Below are positions 25,214 through 32,867 of a DNA stretch of 40,909 nt, piece after piece. Both the position numbers and the translations under genes were made by a program. Within the stretch, counting starts at the first letter, position 1. Every line of letters begins with the position of its first letter. The stretch comes from Methanocorpusculum sp. (GTDB taxonomy: Archaea; Halobacteriota; Methanomicrobia; Methanomicrobiales; Methanocorpusculaceae): the NCBI GenBank assembly GCA_017399555.1, contig JAFQBW010000005.1, positions 1 through 40,909 on the forward strand. The letters run 5' to 3'. A model generated the notes under the pieces. It searched no databases and was not told where the DNA came from. It saw only the letters and a program-made list of their open reading frames with translations.

Positions 25214-25768
25214 TTAATCCCGTTTCTTTAAGGCGTATTTGAAAACGGTAAAAAGTGATGCAGATACTACGATACCCAACATGTTTAGGATGATGTCGTT
25301 CATGTCAAAAGACCTGCCGAAAATCGGCTGCATCACCTCTATCGCAACGACGACAAAAAATCCAGTGATGATGGAGTTTTTCCATGTGGGCCTCGCTCGT
25401 GACAGGGGGTGCAGAATACCAAACGGCAAAAACATTGCAAAGTTTCCGATGTTCTCCCTGCTGAGGTGATTGAAAAAGTCAGGAACAAGGTCAAACTCAC
25501 CGGAAAAGAAATGTATCTCGGTGCCGGAATCCATATGATAAATCAGTTCAAACCAACATGCACGCATTAAATCCAATCCGACGGTCAGACAAACAAGTCC
25601 GGTCATGTAGCAGACAAAAATGCAGGAGAGTAGTTTGCAGCTAATTCCCATCTCTTTGTCTTTTCTAAATCTGAAATAGCCGTACACTGCACTTACTGCC
25701 AACGCAATAGGAAGTGCTTGCAAAAAGTAGCCAATATATGTATCAAAAAAGAAATATTGAAAAGTCAT
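25214..25768 (-). CDS. VanZ family protein
   Basis: 184 aa from the ATG at 25768 (GGAGG upstream; the longer start at 25819 would overlap the -10). Several TM segments and the VanZ pattern: FDLVPDFF, SRENIGNFAMFLPFGILHPLS, IEVMQPIFGRSFDMNDIILNMLG. VanZ-like proteins are linked to teicoplanin or lipoglycopeptide tolerance in some Gram-positives, with others of unknown role. No van gene cluster is nearby, so a resistance role is not implied. Confidence 0.88.
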   Translation of the reverse strand: MTFQYFFFDTYIGYFLQALPIALAVSAVYGYFRFRKDKEMGISCKLLSCIFVCYMTGLVCLTVGLDLMRACWFELIYHMDSGTEIHFFSGEFDLVPDFFNHLSRENIGNFAMFLPFGILHPLSRARPTWKNSIITGFFVVVAIEVMQPIFGRSFDMNDIILNMLGIVVSASLFTVFKYALKKRD

Positions 25769-25809
25769 GACTAAAGCCTCCGGCAGGAATTCATGTTTCC
25801 CTGCCCAAT

Positions 25810-25838
25810 ATTTTATCATGTCTTTCGGGTCATATCAA
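25810..25838 (-). promoter_or_regulatory. promoter of the VanZ gene
   Basis: Minus-strand TTGATA (25833-25838), 17 bases, TAAAAT (25810-25815). Confidence 0.75.
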
Positions 25839-25878
25839 CAACTACAGAATTTGAACCGACAACGGGAACGGCGCTATG

Positions 25879-25906
25879 AAAAGGGCCCCACCCTGTTGTG
25901 GAGCCC
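25879..25906 (-). terminator. terminator of the XRE regulator unit
   Basis: A 9-bp stem (25883-25891 with 25898-25906, one G-U pair) followed on the minus strand by TTTT. Confidence 0.7.
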
Positions 25907-25911
25907 TCCAT

Positions 25912-26154
25912 TCATCCGTTGGCGAATGTTTTTGCCTTGCGGAAGCAGATGTGCGAGACAACGGCGCAGATAACAATGCCGACTGCATAGGGGATAGCCA
26001 GCAGGAAGGCCGTATTTGCAGGTGCGCTGTAGCCGGCGTATTGGATACCCCAGAGCATACTGCTGTAATTATACCCGACTACCGCGCACATGACGTTGGA
26101 CAGCAGGATGGCGAGGGCGGCAAAGATAAAGCCAAGAGTTCGGTTCTTTTTCAT
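25912..26154 (-). CDS. two-TM small membrane protein, XRE partner
   Basis: 80 aa from the ATG at 26154 with AAAGGAGG; the longer reading from 26346 runs antiparallel to no site and overlaps the XRE gene. Two TM segments (about residues 7-28 and 47-68). It lies 14 bases after the XRE regulator and probably works with its membrane tail. Family not recognised. Confidence 0.75.
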   Translation of the reverse strand: MKKNRTLGFIFAALAILLSNVMCAVVGYNYSSMLWGIQYAGYSAPANTAFLLAIPYAVGIVICAVVSHICFRKAKTFANG

Positions 26155-26168
26155 GGGAATGACCTCCT

Positions 26169-26618
26169 TTACTTCTTCCGCAGGACAAGGATAACGCCTG
26201 CGACCATACAGAGGACGCAGAGCAGCAGGAGGATACCGGAGCCATTGAGGGTGATGGTGGATGACTCGTTGAGCTTGTCCACAGAAGCAGGGGCGACCAT
26301 CATCATAATGCCGGCCAATACCAGCAGCAGGGCGCCGATACCGCACAGGAAGATGCCCAACTTACTGGCCGAGGAAACTGCGGCAGGGGTGGCTGTGTTG
26401 GGGGCGGGTTTCTCTGCACTGTTGGTATCTTCGCTGGTCAGTTCGTCAAGGGTGATGCCGAAGCAGTCGCTGAGTGCTTTCAGCTTATCCAGCTCCGGCG
26501 TCGATAAACCACCCTCCCATTTTGAAATCGCCTGACGGGAGACGCATATTTTCTCGGCAAGCTGCTCCTGGGACAGACCCTGCTTCCTGCGGAGTGTATA
26601 AATTCTTTCAGACAGCAT
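26169..26618 (-). CDS. XRE-type regulator with C-terminal membrane domain
   Basis: 149 aa. Residues 1-60 hold an XRE helix-turn-helix (LSQEQLAEKICVSRQAISKWEGGLSTPELDKLKALSDCFGITLDEL). A Pro/Ala-rich linker leads to two TM segments (about 85-108 and 124-146). Such membrane-tethered Cro/C1-type regulators are common in Clostridia. AAGGAGG precedes the ATG. Followed by the two-TM partner in an operon. Confidence 0.88.
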   Translation of the reverse strand: MLSERIYTLRRKQGLSQEQLAEKICVSRQAISKWEGGLSTPELDKLKALSDCFGITLDELTSEDTNSAEKPAPNTATPAAVSSASKLGIFLCGIGALLLVLAGIMMMVAPASVDKLNESSTITLNGSGILLLLCVLCMVAGVILVLRKK

Positions 26619-26877
26619 TGCAGTACCTCCTTGCCGATACTATACTGGAAACTGTGGTGACACGCTATCAACAATAGCTGATAATTCAGCAACCGGCGGT
26701 TGCAATTTGGTTGCCGGCATTTTTAGGATACTGCAAACCCGTCTTTTTTTCAAGAAAGGGCATTGTCATACTCGGTAGTGATAAAAATTAAGAAATGATT
26801 GCGTTCACTCATGAGCTGCTTTCCAAGAAAAACGGAGTTGATAAAGCAGGAAGCGCGCTTTGGTGAGCCATGGCTAT
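26619..26877. other. non-coding stretch upstream of the XRE gene
   Basis: No supported gene or RNA family. It includes a short hairpin (GCAACC-GGC-GGTTGC at about 26689-26703) and TTGATA/TATAGT elements whose 21-base spacing is too long for a normal promoter. The XRE promoter should lie here but is not resolved. Confidence 0.4.
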
Positions 26878-26909
26878 AAAAAAACTCCCCCTATACTTGA
26901 TAGGGGGAG
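26878..26909 (-). terminator. terminator of the 27983 sigma operon
   Basis: A perfect 10-bp stem (26885-26894 with 26900-26909), 5-base loop, followed on the minus strand by seven T. Confidence 0.88.
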
Positions 26910-26920
26910 GCTCCTTGCGG

Positions 26921-27511
26921 TCAGTTGAATTCCCTGGGACTCAAATACCTGTGGGGACTGGTGGCAAATCCGTTTTGGTATTTGACGGTCATATACAGAG
27001 TGTCGTCGCCATTTTCCAGCTTGACATAGCAGACATCATCTTCAAACTTGTCTGTGATGTCTACCTTCTGGTCGCCCCAGTAGACGCAGACGGTCCCGTT
27101 TTCCTCATACTGCACATCAGGTCCAGCAAGATACTCCATGATTTCGTACTCTGTTACGGGAACCTCGGTCCCGTCGGGAAGGAAGGAGACACCGCCGCCG
27201 GCCTGGTAGTGGACATTGCCATCGTCATCGGTGTGTTCCATGCTGTAATTGCCGTTGCCATCAAATGTCACCGTTGCTGAGGTCTGGTCCCCATTGAACC
27301 AAATCTGCACAGTGCGCTGGATACCGCCTACATCGGCGGCGTAGGCCATGGTCATGCCGCCAATCATCATCGCACAGGCAGCCACAACAGCAACAATTCT
27401 ATTGAGCTTCCAACGTTTTACGGTTTTTTCCATTACATTTACCTCCAAAGAAAAATCATCAGAGGCACGCAGTACGGAGAACGCCTGCTTGTATTTTTCC
27501 TTATTCGTCAT
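26921..27511 (-). CDS. anti-sigma factor candidate, single-pass membrane protein
   Basis: 196 aa. A ~38-residue cytoplasmic N-terminus (KYKQAFSVLRASDDFSLEV, TVKRWKLNR) precedes one TM segment (about 39-58) and a ~135-residue external domain with YWGDQKVDITDKFEDDVCYVKLENG. It overlaps the sigma gene by 11 bases and has GGAGG before the ATG. The layout fits an anti-sigma factor, with the external part as sensor. Signal unknown. Confidence 0.78.
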   Translation of the reverse strand: MTNKEKYKQAFSVLRASDDFSLEVNVMEKTVKRWKLNRIVAVVAACAMMIGGMTMAYAADVGGIQRTVQIWFNGDQTSATVTFDGNGNYSMEHTDDDGNVHYQAGGGVSFLPDGTEVPVTEYEIMEYLAGPDVQYEENGTVCVYWGDQKVDITDKFEDDVCYVKLENGDDTLYMTVKYQNGFATSPHRYLSPREFN

Positions 27512-27983
27512 CGTCCCATGCCTCCTTCAGTGTGCTGCGAAGCAGCTTTCTTCCGCGTGACAGGCGGACTTTTACATTGCCTGACGAGATTTTTAGGATG
27601 CCTGCTATCTCGTCCACAGAGTAGTCCTCATAGTAGAACAGGTGAACCACAATACGGTACTTTTCCGGGAGCTTCATCACAGCCTCGAATAGTTCGGACG
27701 ACTCCTCGGACTCGAATGATAGCGACTCCATGTAATCTTCCAGTGGCAGAGTCTTTTTTCGGAAAAGGGAATTGTTTTTGTTCTTCGCCTTATTGATTGC
27801 TACTCTGAGAAGCCACGCACGTATATGCTGCTCCGTTTCAAAATCTTTGTTTTGTGACCAATATTGAATGAAAGTGTCCTGCACAACATCCTCTGCATCC
27901 TGCGCATTTTTACATATATTGAATGCCGCGGCATAGAGGTTGTGCCGAAACGCTTCAATCACCGTCTCGACGGGTAGTTTCAT
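27501..27983 (-). CDS. ECF-type RNA polymerase sigma factor
   Basis: 160 aa from the ATG at 27983 (AAGGAG, 8-base spacing); a longer reading to 28118 runs through the promoter region. Region 2 covers ~8-70 (AQDAEDVVQDTFIQYW, IRAWLLRVAINKAKN); region 4 covers ~100-155 (LPEKYRIVVHLFYYEDYSVDEIAGILKISSGNVKVRLSRGRKLL). ECF-like length. Operon with the overlapping anti-sigma gene; divergent from another sigma/anti-sigma pair. Confidence 0.9.
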   Translation of the reverse strand: MKLPVETVIEAFRHNLYAAAFNICKNAQDAEDVVQDTFIQYWSQNKDFETEQHIRAWLLRVAINKAKNKNNSLFRKKTLPLEDYMESLSFESEESSELFEAVMKLPEKYRIVVHLFYYEDYSVDEIAGILKISSGNVKVRLSRGRKLLRSTLKEAWDDDE

Positions 27984-28000
27984 AAGCATGCTCCTTAACT

Positions 28001-28050
28001 GGTACAAAGGCCTTTCACCAATAATACAACTGGGCGGGACAAAAGGTAAC
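28001..28050 (-). promoter_or_regulatory. ECF-like promoter with AAAGGCCTTT palindrome, minus side
   Basis: On the minus strand: GTTACCTTTT (28041-28050) as possible -35, TTGTATTAT (28021-28029) as -10, then GTGAAAGGCCTTT (28006-28018). The 10-bp palindrome AAAGGCCTTT sits at 28006-28015. Confidence 0.5.
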
Positions 28051-28087
28051 ATCGTTTTTAAAAAAATGCAATGCAGAGCCGATTTCC

Positions 28088-28116
28088 GCGTGTATAGGAG
28101 TGAAAGGCCTTTACAC
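28088..28116 (+). promoter_or_regulatory. ECF-like start region with AAAGGCCTTT palindrome, plus side
   Basis: GCGTGTAT (28088-28095) as -10, then GTGAAAGGCCTTTACAC; the palindrome lies at 28103-28112. This mirrors the minus-side element, with 12 identical bases in the same place relative to each gene. The -35 is unclear. Confidence 0.5.
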
Positions 28117-28135
28117 AAGGGGAAAGGAGGGAGCC

Positions 28136-28696
28136 ATGAACGACAATGAGATTCTGGACCTGTACTGGTCGCGTTCCGAGCGCGCCATAGAAGTGACAGC
28201 GGAGAAGTATGGCGCCTACTGTCATACCGTCTCCTTCAATATCCTGCACAGCAACGAGGATGCAGAGGAATGTGTCAATGACACATGGCTGAACGCGTGG
28301 AACGCCATCCCGCCAAACCGTCCGAACCGGCTGCAGACTTATCTTGGCAAAATCACGCGTAATTTATCATTGAGCCGGTACCGGAAGTACAGTACGGAGA
28401 AGCGCGGCTTTGGCCAGATGCCGTTGGTCCTGTCGGAGCTGGAGGAATGTGTTACCGCAGGAGATACGGTGGAGCAGGAAATTGAGGATAAGGCGCTGCT
28501 GGCTGCCATAGAGAAGTTCCTGTATGGACTGCCGGAGCAGAGGCAAAATATCTTCATCCGCCGCTACTGGTATCTGTATTCCATTGAGGATATTGCCAAG
28601 GCGTATGGGATGAGCAAGTCAAAAACGGCCTCCCTGCTTTTCCGGTTAAGGAACAGCCTGAAGGCACACCTTGAAAAGGAGGGCATCGTGCTATGA
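28136..28696 (+). CDS. ECF-type sigma-70 family RNA polymerase sigma factor
   Basis: 186 aa from the ATG with AAAGGAGGG. Region 2 (residues ~8-75) includes EDAEECVNDTWLNAWNAIP and TYLGKITRNLSLSRYRK; region 4 (~125-182) is LPEQRQNIFIRRYWYLYSIEDIAKAYGMSKSKTASLLFRLRNSLKAHL. It has the long, tyrosine-rich region 4 of a Clostridia sigma family. The start is overlapped by the next gene (ATGA at 28693). Divergent from the 27983 sigma gene. Confidence 0.9.
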   Translation: MNDNEILDLYWSRSERAIEVTAEKYGAYCHTVSFNILHSNEDAEECVNDTWLNAWNAIPPNRPNRLQTYLGKITRNLSLSRYRKYSTEKRGFGQMPLVLSELEECVTAGDTVEQEIEDKALLAAIEKFLYGLPEQRQNIFIRRYWYLYSIEDIAKAYGMSKSKTASLLFRLRNSLKAHLEKEGIVL

Positions 28697-29469
28697 AAAG
28701 CGAGAGATTGATTTCAGTAATGAACGACCTCAACGACGAACTGGTCGAAGGGGCCGTCAAGGATACGGGGGCAAGCAGGAAACGTGGATGGCTCAAATGG
28801 GGTGCTGCGGCCGCCTGCCTGTGCCTTGTGGTGGTGGGCGCTGTTATGTGGAGCAACCCCGGCTTCCCCGGGCACATCGGGGAGCGTGGGCCGGACGCAG
28901 CTTTAGGCGGCGCTGAACCGGGCGGCGTCGGCATGTGGCCGGAGGGAGTAGACCCTGTTGTAGCGAGTCTTGCTGTATTCCCTGCGGGGGAGGACCTGCT
29001 GAACGTGGCTGACGCGACCTCTGTTTCCATCAGTGAGGAGGAAGCAAGGGAGATAGAGGACCTGGGCGCCTTTATCCCGACTGTGCTGCCGGAGGACTGT
29101 CATTATGGTGCCGCCGGCTACTATGAGACGACCATGAAAGATGGTACCCGCTACCACATGATTCGGGTGACCTATGACAGTCGAATGCAGACGGTTCCTG
29201 CCCCCGTTCCGAAGCAGGAAAACGTCGATGGAAACGAGGAGGCGTCCACTGCCGTGTATCATGATTCGGCATTCCTGTGGATGGTCTGGGGGCATCGTCC
29301 AGACACCGACCTGCCTTTCTTCCGACCGGAGGAAATCAACGCGCAGCTTCTGGAACAGCAGAAGTACAATGTGTTTTATATTGATTATGGTGGTATCTAT
29401 GTCGGGGTTTCCCAGATGGATATCGAAACAGAGGAAATGCTGTCTGTCATCGAGTCGATTGGGCATTAA
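28693..29469 (+). CDS. anti-sigma-like membrane protein
   Basis: 258 aa. A ~32-residue N-terminal cytoplasmic helix (LISVMNDLNDELVEGAVKDTG) is followed by one TM segment (about 34-54) and a Gly/Pro-rich external part. The C-terminal ~120 residues hold FLWMVWGHRPDTDLPFFRPEEI and VFYIDYGGIYVGVSQMDIETEEMLSVIESI, a beta-rich domain seen in Clostridia anti-sigma proteins. Overlaps the sigma gene by 4 bases. Last gene before the terminator at 29485. Confidence 0.8.
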   Translation: MKSERLISVMNDLNDELVEGAVKDTGASRKRGWLKWGAAAACLCLVVVGAVMWSNPGFPGHIGERGPDAALGGAEPGGVGMWPEGVDPVVASLAVFPAGEDLLNVADATSVSISEEEAREIEDLGAFIPTVLPEDCHYGAAGYYETTMKDGTRYHMIRVTYDSRMQTVPAPVPKQENVDGNEEASTAVYHDSAFLWMVWGHRPDTDLPFFRPEEINAQLLEQQKYNVFYIDYGGIYVGVSQMDIETEEMLSVIESIGH

Positions 29470-29484
29470 AAGCGGATAAAGAGC

Positions 29485-29522
29485 ACACGCACCCGGCATG
29501 GCGCCGGGTGCGTGTCATTTAC
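29485..29522. terminator. terminator between convergent units
   Basis: A perfect 13-bp stem (29485-29497 with 29503-29515), 5-base loop. Only modest T-rich tails on either side, so strength is moderate; it could serve both the 29469 and 29519 ends. Confidence 0.65.
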
Positions 29523-29704
29523 AGGATATTCTGTTCTTCCCGGACTACAGCCGCATTCTCCTCCTTGATGCCCATGATGATGGAGGCCAGAGCCGCCGCC
29601 ACCAGCAGGATGAGGCACCAGTTATTTGAGAAGGCGTAGAGCAGGGAATTCACTGCATTGGCGTGGAATGCCCGTAAGGACTCCCACAGGAGCTGGATGT
29701 TCAT
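29519..29704 (-). CDS. 61-aa single-TM peptide at the end of the SSB operon
   Basis: One TM segment (about residues 26-45) and a charged C-terminus (KEENAAVVREEQ). The start overlaps the upstream stop (ATGA), so it is translated with the coiled-coil gene. Family not recognised. Its position as last gene of a backbone unit suggests a small membrane subunit. Confidence 0.7.
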   Translation of the reverse strand: MNIQLLWESLRAFHANAVNSLLYAFSNNWCLILLVAAALASIIMGIKEENAAVVREEQNIL

Positions 29705-31242
29705 AGGCTGTCTCCCTTCTGTATCGTCGGTGTAGCGCTTTCGTTGAGGTTATAGATGGCGTACCAGCTCTTGTCATCGTTGATGCTGGCGGCGCCCTCC
29801 AGCCGCTTGAGCGTGGTGATGCGGACTCGGATGCCTCGGAGCGCCTTGTGTCCGCCACGCAGTTCAATCCACTTATCCACCTTGGCAATCAGTCCCTCGG
29901 CAGTCCCGATGTTGGGCGCCACGATGTTCAGGTACTTGGTCACCTTGGCCATTTTATTGAGCTTGATATTGAAGTTGCTTTGATTATGGGTGTCGCGCTC
30001 GTATTCCAGATACATGGCAAAACCCTTCGCCTTATCCCGAGCAATGATGTCGGGGATATAGGTACTGGAGTCATCAATGCGTATGGTGTTCGTCTGCCGG
30101 TCCATGGTGACGGTGGAGAAGCTGCCGGTGGCCTCCATGATTTCCTTGAGGGTCTTGATGCCAAGCCCGTGCTCAAGGTTATCGTGTTGGGCAATGAGCG
30201 CGTCACGTTCCGAGGCGACCGGCTTCTTTCCAAACTGCTGCTCATAGAGCCGCTTGCCGATTTCAGACAGGGAGTAGACGCCGAAATTGCTTTTGAGGGG
30301 GTGCTGGATATTGGTGTCCAGAATCAAAACGCCAAGGTCTACAAGGTTCTTGAGTTCATAGCTGAAACCGCCGTCTGTTATCTTGCGGTCGGAAGCATTG
30401 CGCTTTTTGTAGAGGTCGATGAAAGCCGTTTTTAACTGGCTGCGCTCATAGTAGCCAGTGCTGCCGATGACTTCCAGCACCAGCCATTTCCGCTCATTCA
30501 TGCGCTCCCGGATATCGCCTACATCCACCATCATAGCCTCCACAACACGCTTGCGCTCCTGTTCCACGGCGCGCTGCTTTTTGGCGGATGGGGATATCTT
30601 GATACCGCTGCGTTCCAGAGATATGACTTCGCCCAGTTTTGCCATGCCTTGCTGCTGTGCAATGTCAGAGAGGGAGACGTCATCGTCTTCCTCAATGAGC
30701 TGGATTTCCAAGGCGCCTTCCTTCACCGCCTGCTGCATATTGTAGTTGACTCGCCGCATTGTCTCGGCGGGTATCTCCTTTTTCATGTCTGGCACTGCAG
30801 CGGAAGTAACTGGCATCTGCTCCGGCTCCGGAGAAGCAGGCGCCGGCGGAGGAGGAGCAGAACGAAGCTCCTGCATGGAGGAAGAAATCTGCAGTTTCAG
30901 ACTCTCGATTTGCAGACGGCGCTCCTCTGCTGTCTCCTGTATGGTTTTCAGCAGTTGGGTGCGGCTGTCATTATAGCTGGCAAAGACGACTTTGGCTTTC
31001 TGGAGCAATGTCCGTAGGTCCAGCTTGCCCCAGGAGTATTCGGAGCCAAGCACCATCTCCCGTGGCTCTTTTGCCAGCACCAGCTCACACAGTTCCCGGG
31101 CAAGGGACTCGTTGATGCGGAAATTCTGCTCCATCTCCTTCCAGACAGACTCCTTTTCCTCCATCTGCTTTTCCAAGTCCCGGAACCGGGCAATGAGCCG
31201 GTTGTATTTGCTCAGTAGGATGTTGTAGCTGTCATCGCCCAT
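29701..31242 (-). CDS. coiled-coil protein with possible relaxation/nuclease-like C-terminal domain
   Basis: 513 aa. N-terminal coiled coil (residues ~10-45 and 88-125), Pro/Ala linker (~128-150), a winged-helix-like region (~245-340: IGSTGYYERSQLKTAFIDLYKK, LVDLGVLILDTNIQ), then a C-terminal region with IPDIIARDKAKGFAMYLEYERDT, KLNKMAKVTKYLNIVAPN. The PD...EYE...K pattern is reminiscent of PD-(D/E)XK folds and of the replication-relaxation family found on conjugative elements; this is a tentative match. The ATG at 31242 follows the previous gene by 3 bases. Possible DNA-processing or helper protein of the backbone. Confidence 0.5.
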   Translation of the reverse strand: MGDDSYNILLSKYNRLIARFRDLEKQMEEKESVWKEMEQNFRINESLARELCELVLAKEPREMVLGSEYSWGKLDLRTLLQKAKVVFASYNDSRTQLLKTIQETAEERRLQIESLKLQISSSMQELRSAPPPPAPASPEPEQMPVTSAAVPDMKKEIPAETMRRVNYNMQQAVKEGALEIQLIEEDDDVSLSDIAQQQGMAKLGEVISLERSGIKISPSAKKQRAVEQERKRVVEAMMVDVGDIRERMNERKWLVLEVIGSTGYYERSQLKTAFIDLYKKRNASDRKITDGGFSYELKNLVDLGVLILDTNIQHPLKSNFGVYSLSEIGKRLYEQQFGKKPVASERDALIAQHDNLEHGLGIKTLKEIMEATGSFSTVTMDRQTNTIRIDDSSTYIPDIIARDKAKGFAMYLEYERDTHNQSNFNIKLNKMAKVTKYLNIVAPNIGTAEGLIAKVDKWIELRGGHKALRGIRVRITTLKRLEGAASINDDKSWYAIYNLNESATPTIQKGDSL

Positions 31243-31245
31243 GGC

Positions 31246-32022
31246 TTATGCTCCTTCCGTCAGACTCTCGGAAAACGCCTCGGGAGACCAGTCGTAAATG
31301 TCCATGTTATCCGCTCCCTTGGTGCTGCGAGCGAGTGATACGGCATTGGCAGTCAGGCGGGAGAAATCTGCATACATAACGTCCCTTGAGATAAGGGCGT
31401 TATTGGCCTTCTCCGCATTGTTTTCCGTAATGGCGCCAGCCATGTTCTGCAGATACACGGCAATATCCGTCTTTACCCAATTCAGCAGCTGCCCGTAGAC
31501 GCTGGAGTATCCGGTCTCGTATTCGGCGGCGCTGATATCCACAGAAAGCTTTGCAACGTCATCCAGCAGCGCCGTATAGTCCATGGCCACGACAAGGGCG
31601 CTGTCTGGAGCAATGGAGAGACGGTAGTCCAATGTCATGGCTTCCTCATACAGGATACGGGCACGCAGGAAATAGGCGGAGAAGGCTTCGTATTCCGCAA
31701 GGGAACGCATATCGGAAACAGTCAGTACCTCCGGCGCGACCTGACCCTGCTCCGTGTAGACATAGCGTGTCATGGAGACTCCGTAAATGAGGAAGGCGAC
31801 ATAGACGCACAGGGCAATCAGGCATATTTGCAGGCCGAAGGTCAGCCGGCTGCGCAGAGCGGAACCACGCTTTTCCCTTGTCTGCCGGCGCTCGGCTTCC
31901 TGTTCCAGCGCCTCGTCATATTCTGCAGCCGGCTCCATGATGGGAGTGGTAGTCTGCGGCTCCTGTCCTGCGCCAAGTCTATTCATACGGGAGGAGAGCA
32001 GGGAAGTGTTCTTCTTTGCCAT
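31246..32022 (-). CDS. single-TM membrane protein of the SSB operon
   Basis: 258 aa from the ATG at 32022, which has GGAGGAG at 7 bases; the ATG at 32028 is too close to that site. Cytoplasmic N-terminus of ~65 residues rich in Glu/Arg/Pro, one TM (about 64-88), then an external, mostly helical domain (YEAFSAYFLRARILYEEAMTL, LLNWVKTDIAVYLQNMAGAI). Family not recognised. Probably a bitopic component of the membrane machine. Confidence 0.7.
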   Translation of the reverse strand: MAKKNTSLLSSRMNRLGAGQEPQTTTPIMEPAAEYDEALEQEAERRQTREKRGSALRSRLTFGLQICLIALCVYVAFLIYGVSMTRYVYTEQGQVAPEVLTVSDMRSLAEYEAFSAYFLRARILYEEAMTLDYRLSIAPDSALVVAMDYTALLDDVAKLSVDISAAEYETGYSSVYGQLLNWVKTDIAVYLQNMAGAITENNAEKANNALISRDVMYADFSRLTANAVSLARSTKGADNMDIYDWSPEAFSESLTEGA

Positions 32023-32024
32023 GG

Positions 32025-32840
32025 TCATTCTCCTCCTTCATCTTCATCAGCTTTTGGAGACTCGTCGAAGATACAGTTCATCAGATACTCCACACTGTAA
32101 GGAAACAGCTCCGCAACGCCTTCTTTGATGACATAGGCCGCCTCGCAATCCTCACAGACGATTTCCCGTTCGATTTCGCGGGTCTGTACGGCGCCGTTGA
32201 TAAACACAGTGGAATTGAGCCGCAGATGCTCGTAATCGTCCCGTGCCTGCCGGTTGATGGTCTTGACCCAGGGATAGTCCGTCCGCTCCTCGTCGTGGCC
32301 GTCCCGGATATGGTAGCGGCGGTTTGCGGCGATTTGGTACTGGGTCATGCAGCCCTTTTTATCCTCATGCTCATAGAAAACTGGGTCACGGCAGAGGGTG
32401 CCGATTATCATGACTACGTTGGATATCTCCGCCCTGGCCCGCAGCAGTTCCATACCCTGCTCCTCGCTCAGTTCCGGTTCCCGGCGGCAGATGTAGATGG
32501 GGGTGATAAAGACGAAGTTGCCGAGGGATGTGTTCTCGTGTCCATTGGGGCAGGTGGATTTCTTTGTTACCTCGCGGGTGGTCAAAACGCCGCGGATATC
32601 CACCATGTCGCCCTTCCGCAGGGTGGAGGAAGTTTTTATCAGCTCTGCGTCAGAGGTCAGTATGATGGGATAGTCGATATAGAGCTTTCCAGCCACGATT
32701 TGCCCCTCGCCAGTGAGGAATGGGCGGCGCAGCACCTTCACAGCGAAGGTGGCTCGTTTGGCTTCACCGTTCCCGTTGAGATAGATACGGGGCCGCTCAT
32801 ATACTTGTCCGTGCAGCAGCACGCAGTTTTCTCTTGCCAT
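32025..32840 (-). CDS. SSB-like protein with two OB-type domains
   Basis: 271 aa. The first domain (residues ~5-125) reads CVLLHGQVYERPRIYLNGNGEAKRATFAVKVLRR, KGDMVDIRGVLTTRE, the pattern of single-stranded DNA-binding proteins. The second (about 140-250) repeats the scheme: VVMIIGTLCRDPVFYE, YQIAANRRYHI, STVFINGAVQTRE. Cys/His pairs (CPNGH near residue 97, CEDCEAA near 230) may bind zinc. The C-terminus is acidic (DEDEGGE), as in SSBs that recruit partners. Two nucleotides separate its stop from the next start. It would protect ssDNA during transfer or replication. Confidence 0.7.
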   Translation of the reverse strand: MARENCVLLHGQVYERPRIYLNGNGEAKRATFAVKVLRRPFLTGEGQIVAGKLYIDYPIILTSDAELIKTSSTLRKGDMVDIRGVLTTREVTKKSTCPNGHENTSLGNFVFITPIYICRREPELSEEQGMELLRARAEISNVVMIIGTLCRDPVFYEHEDKKGCMTQYQIAANRRYHIRDGHDEERTDYPWVKTINRQARDDYEHLRLNSTVFINGAVQTREIEREIVCEDCEAAYVIKEGVAELFPYSVEYLMNCIFDESPKADEDEGGE

Positions 32841-32867
32841 AGTTCTACTCCAATCGTCCTCTATTCC

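Noticed and set aside
25214-25768. Glycopeptide resistance cluster, from the VanZ match
   Set aside because: No vanHAX, vanRS or related genes are nearby; stand-alone VanZ-like proteins are common.
26619-26877. Small gene at about 26796 (23 codons)
   Set aside because: Very short, no ribosome binding site, no recognisable sequence.
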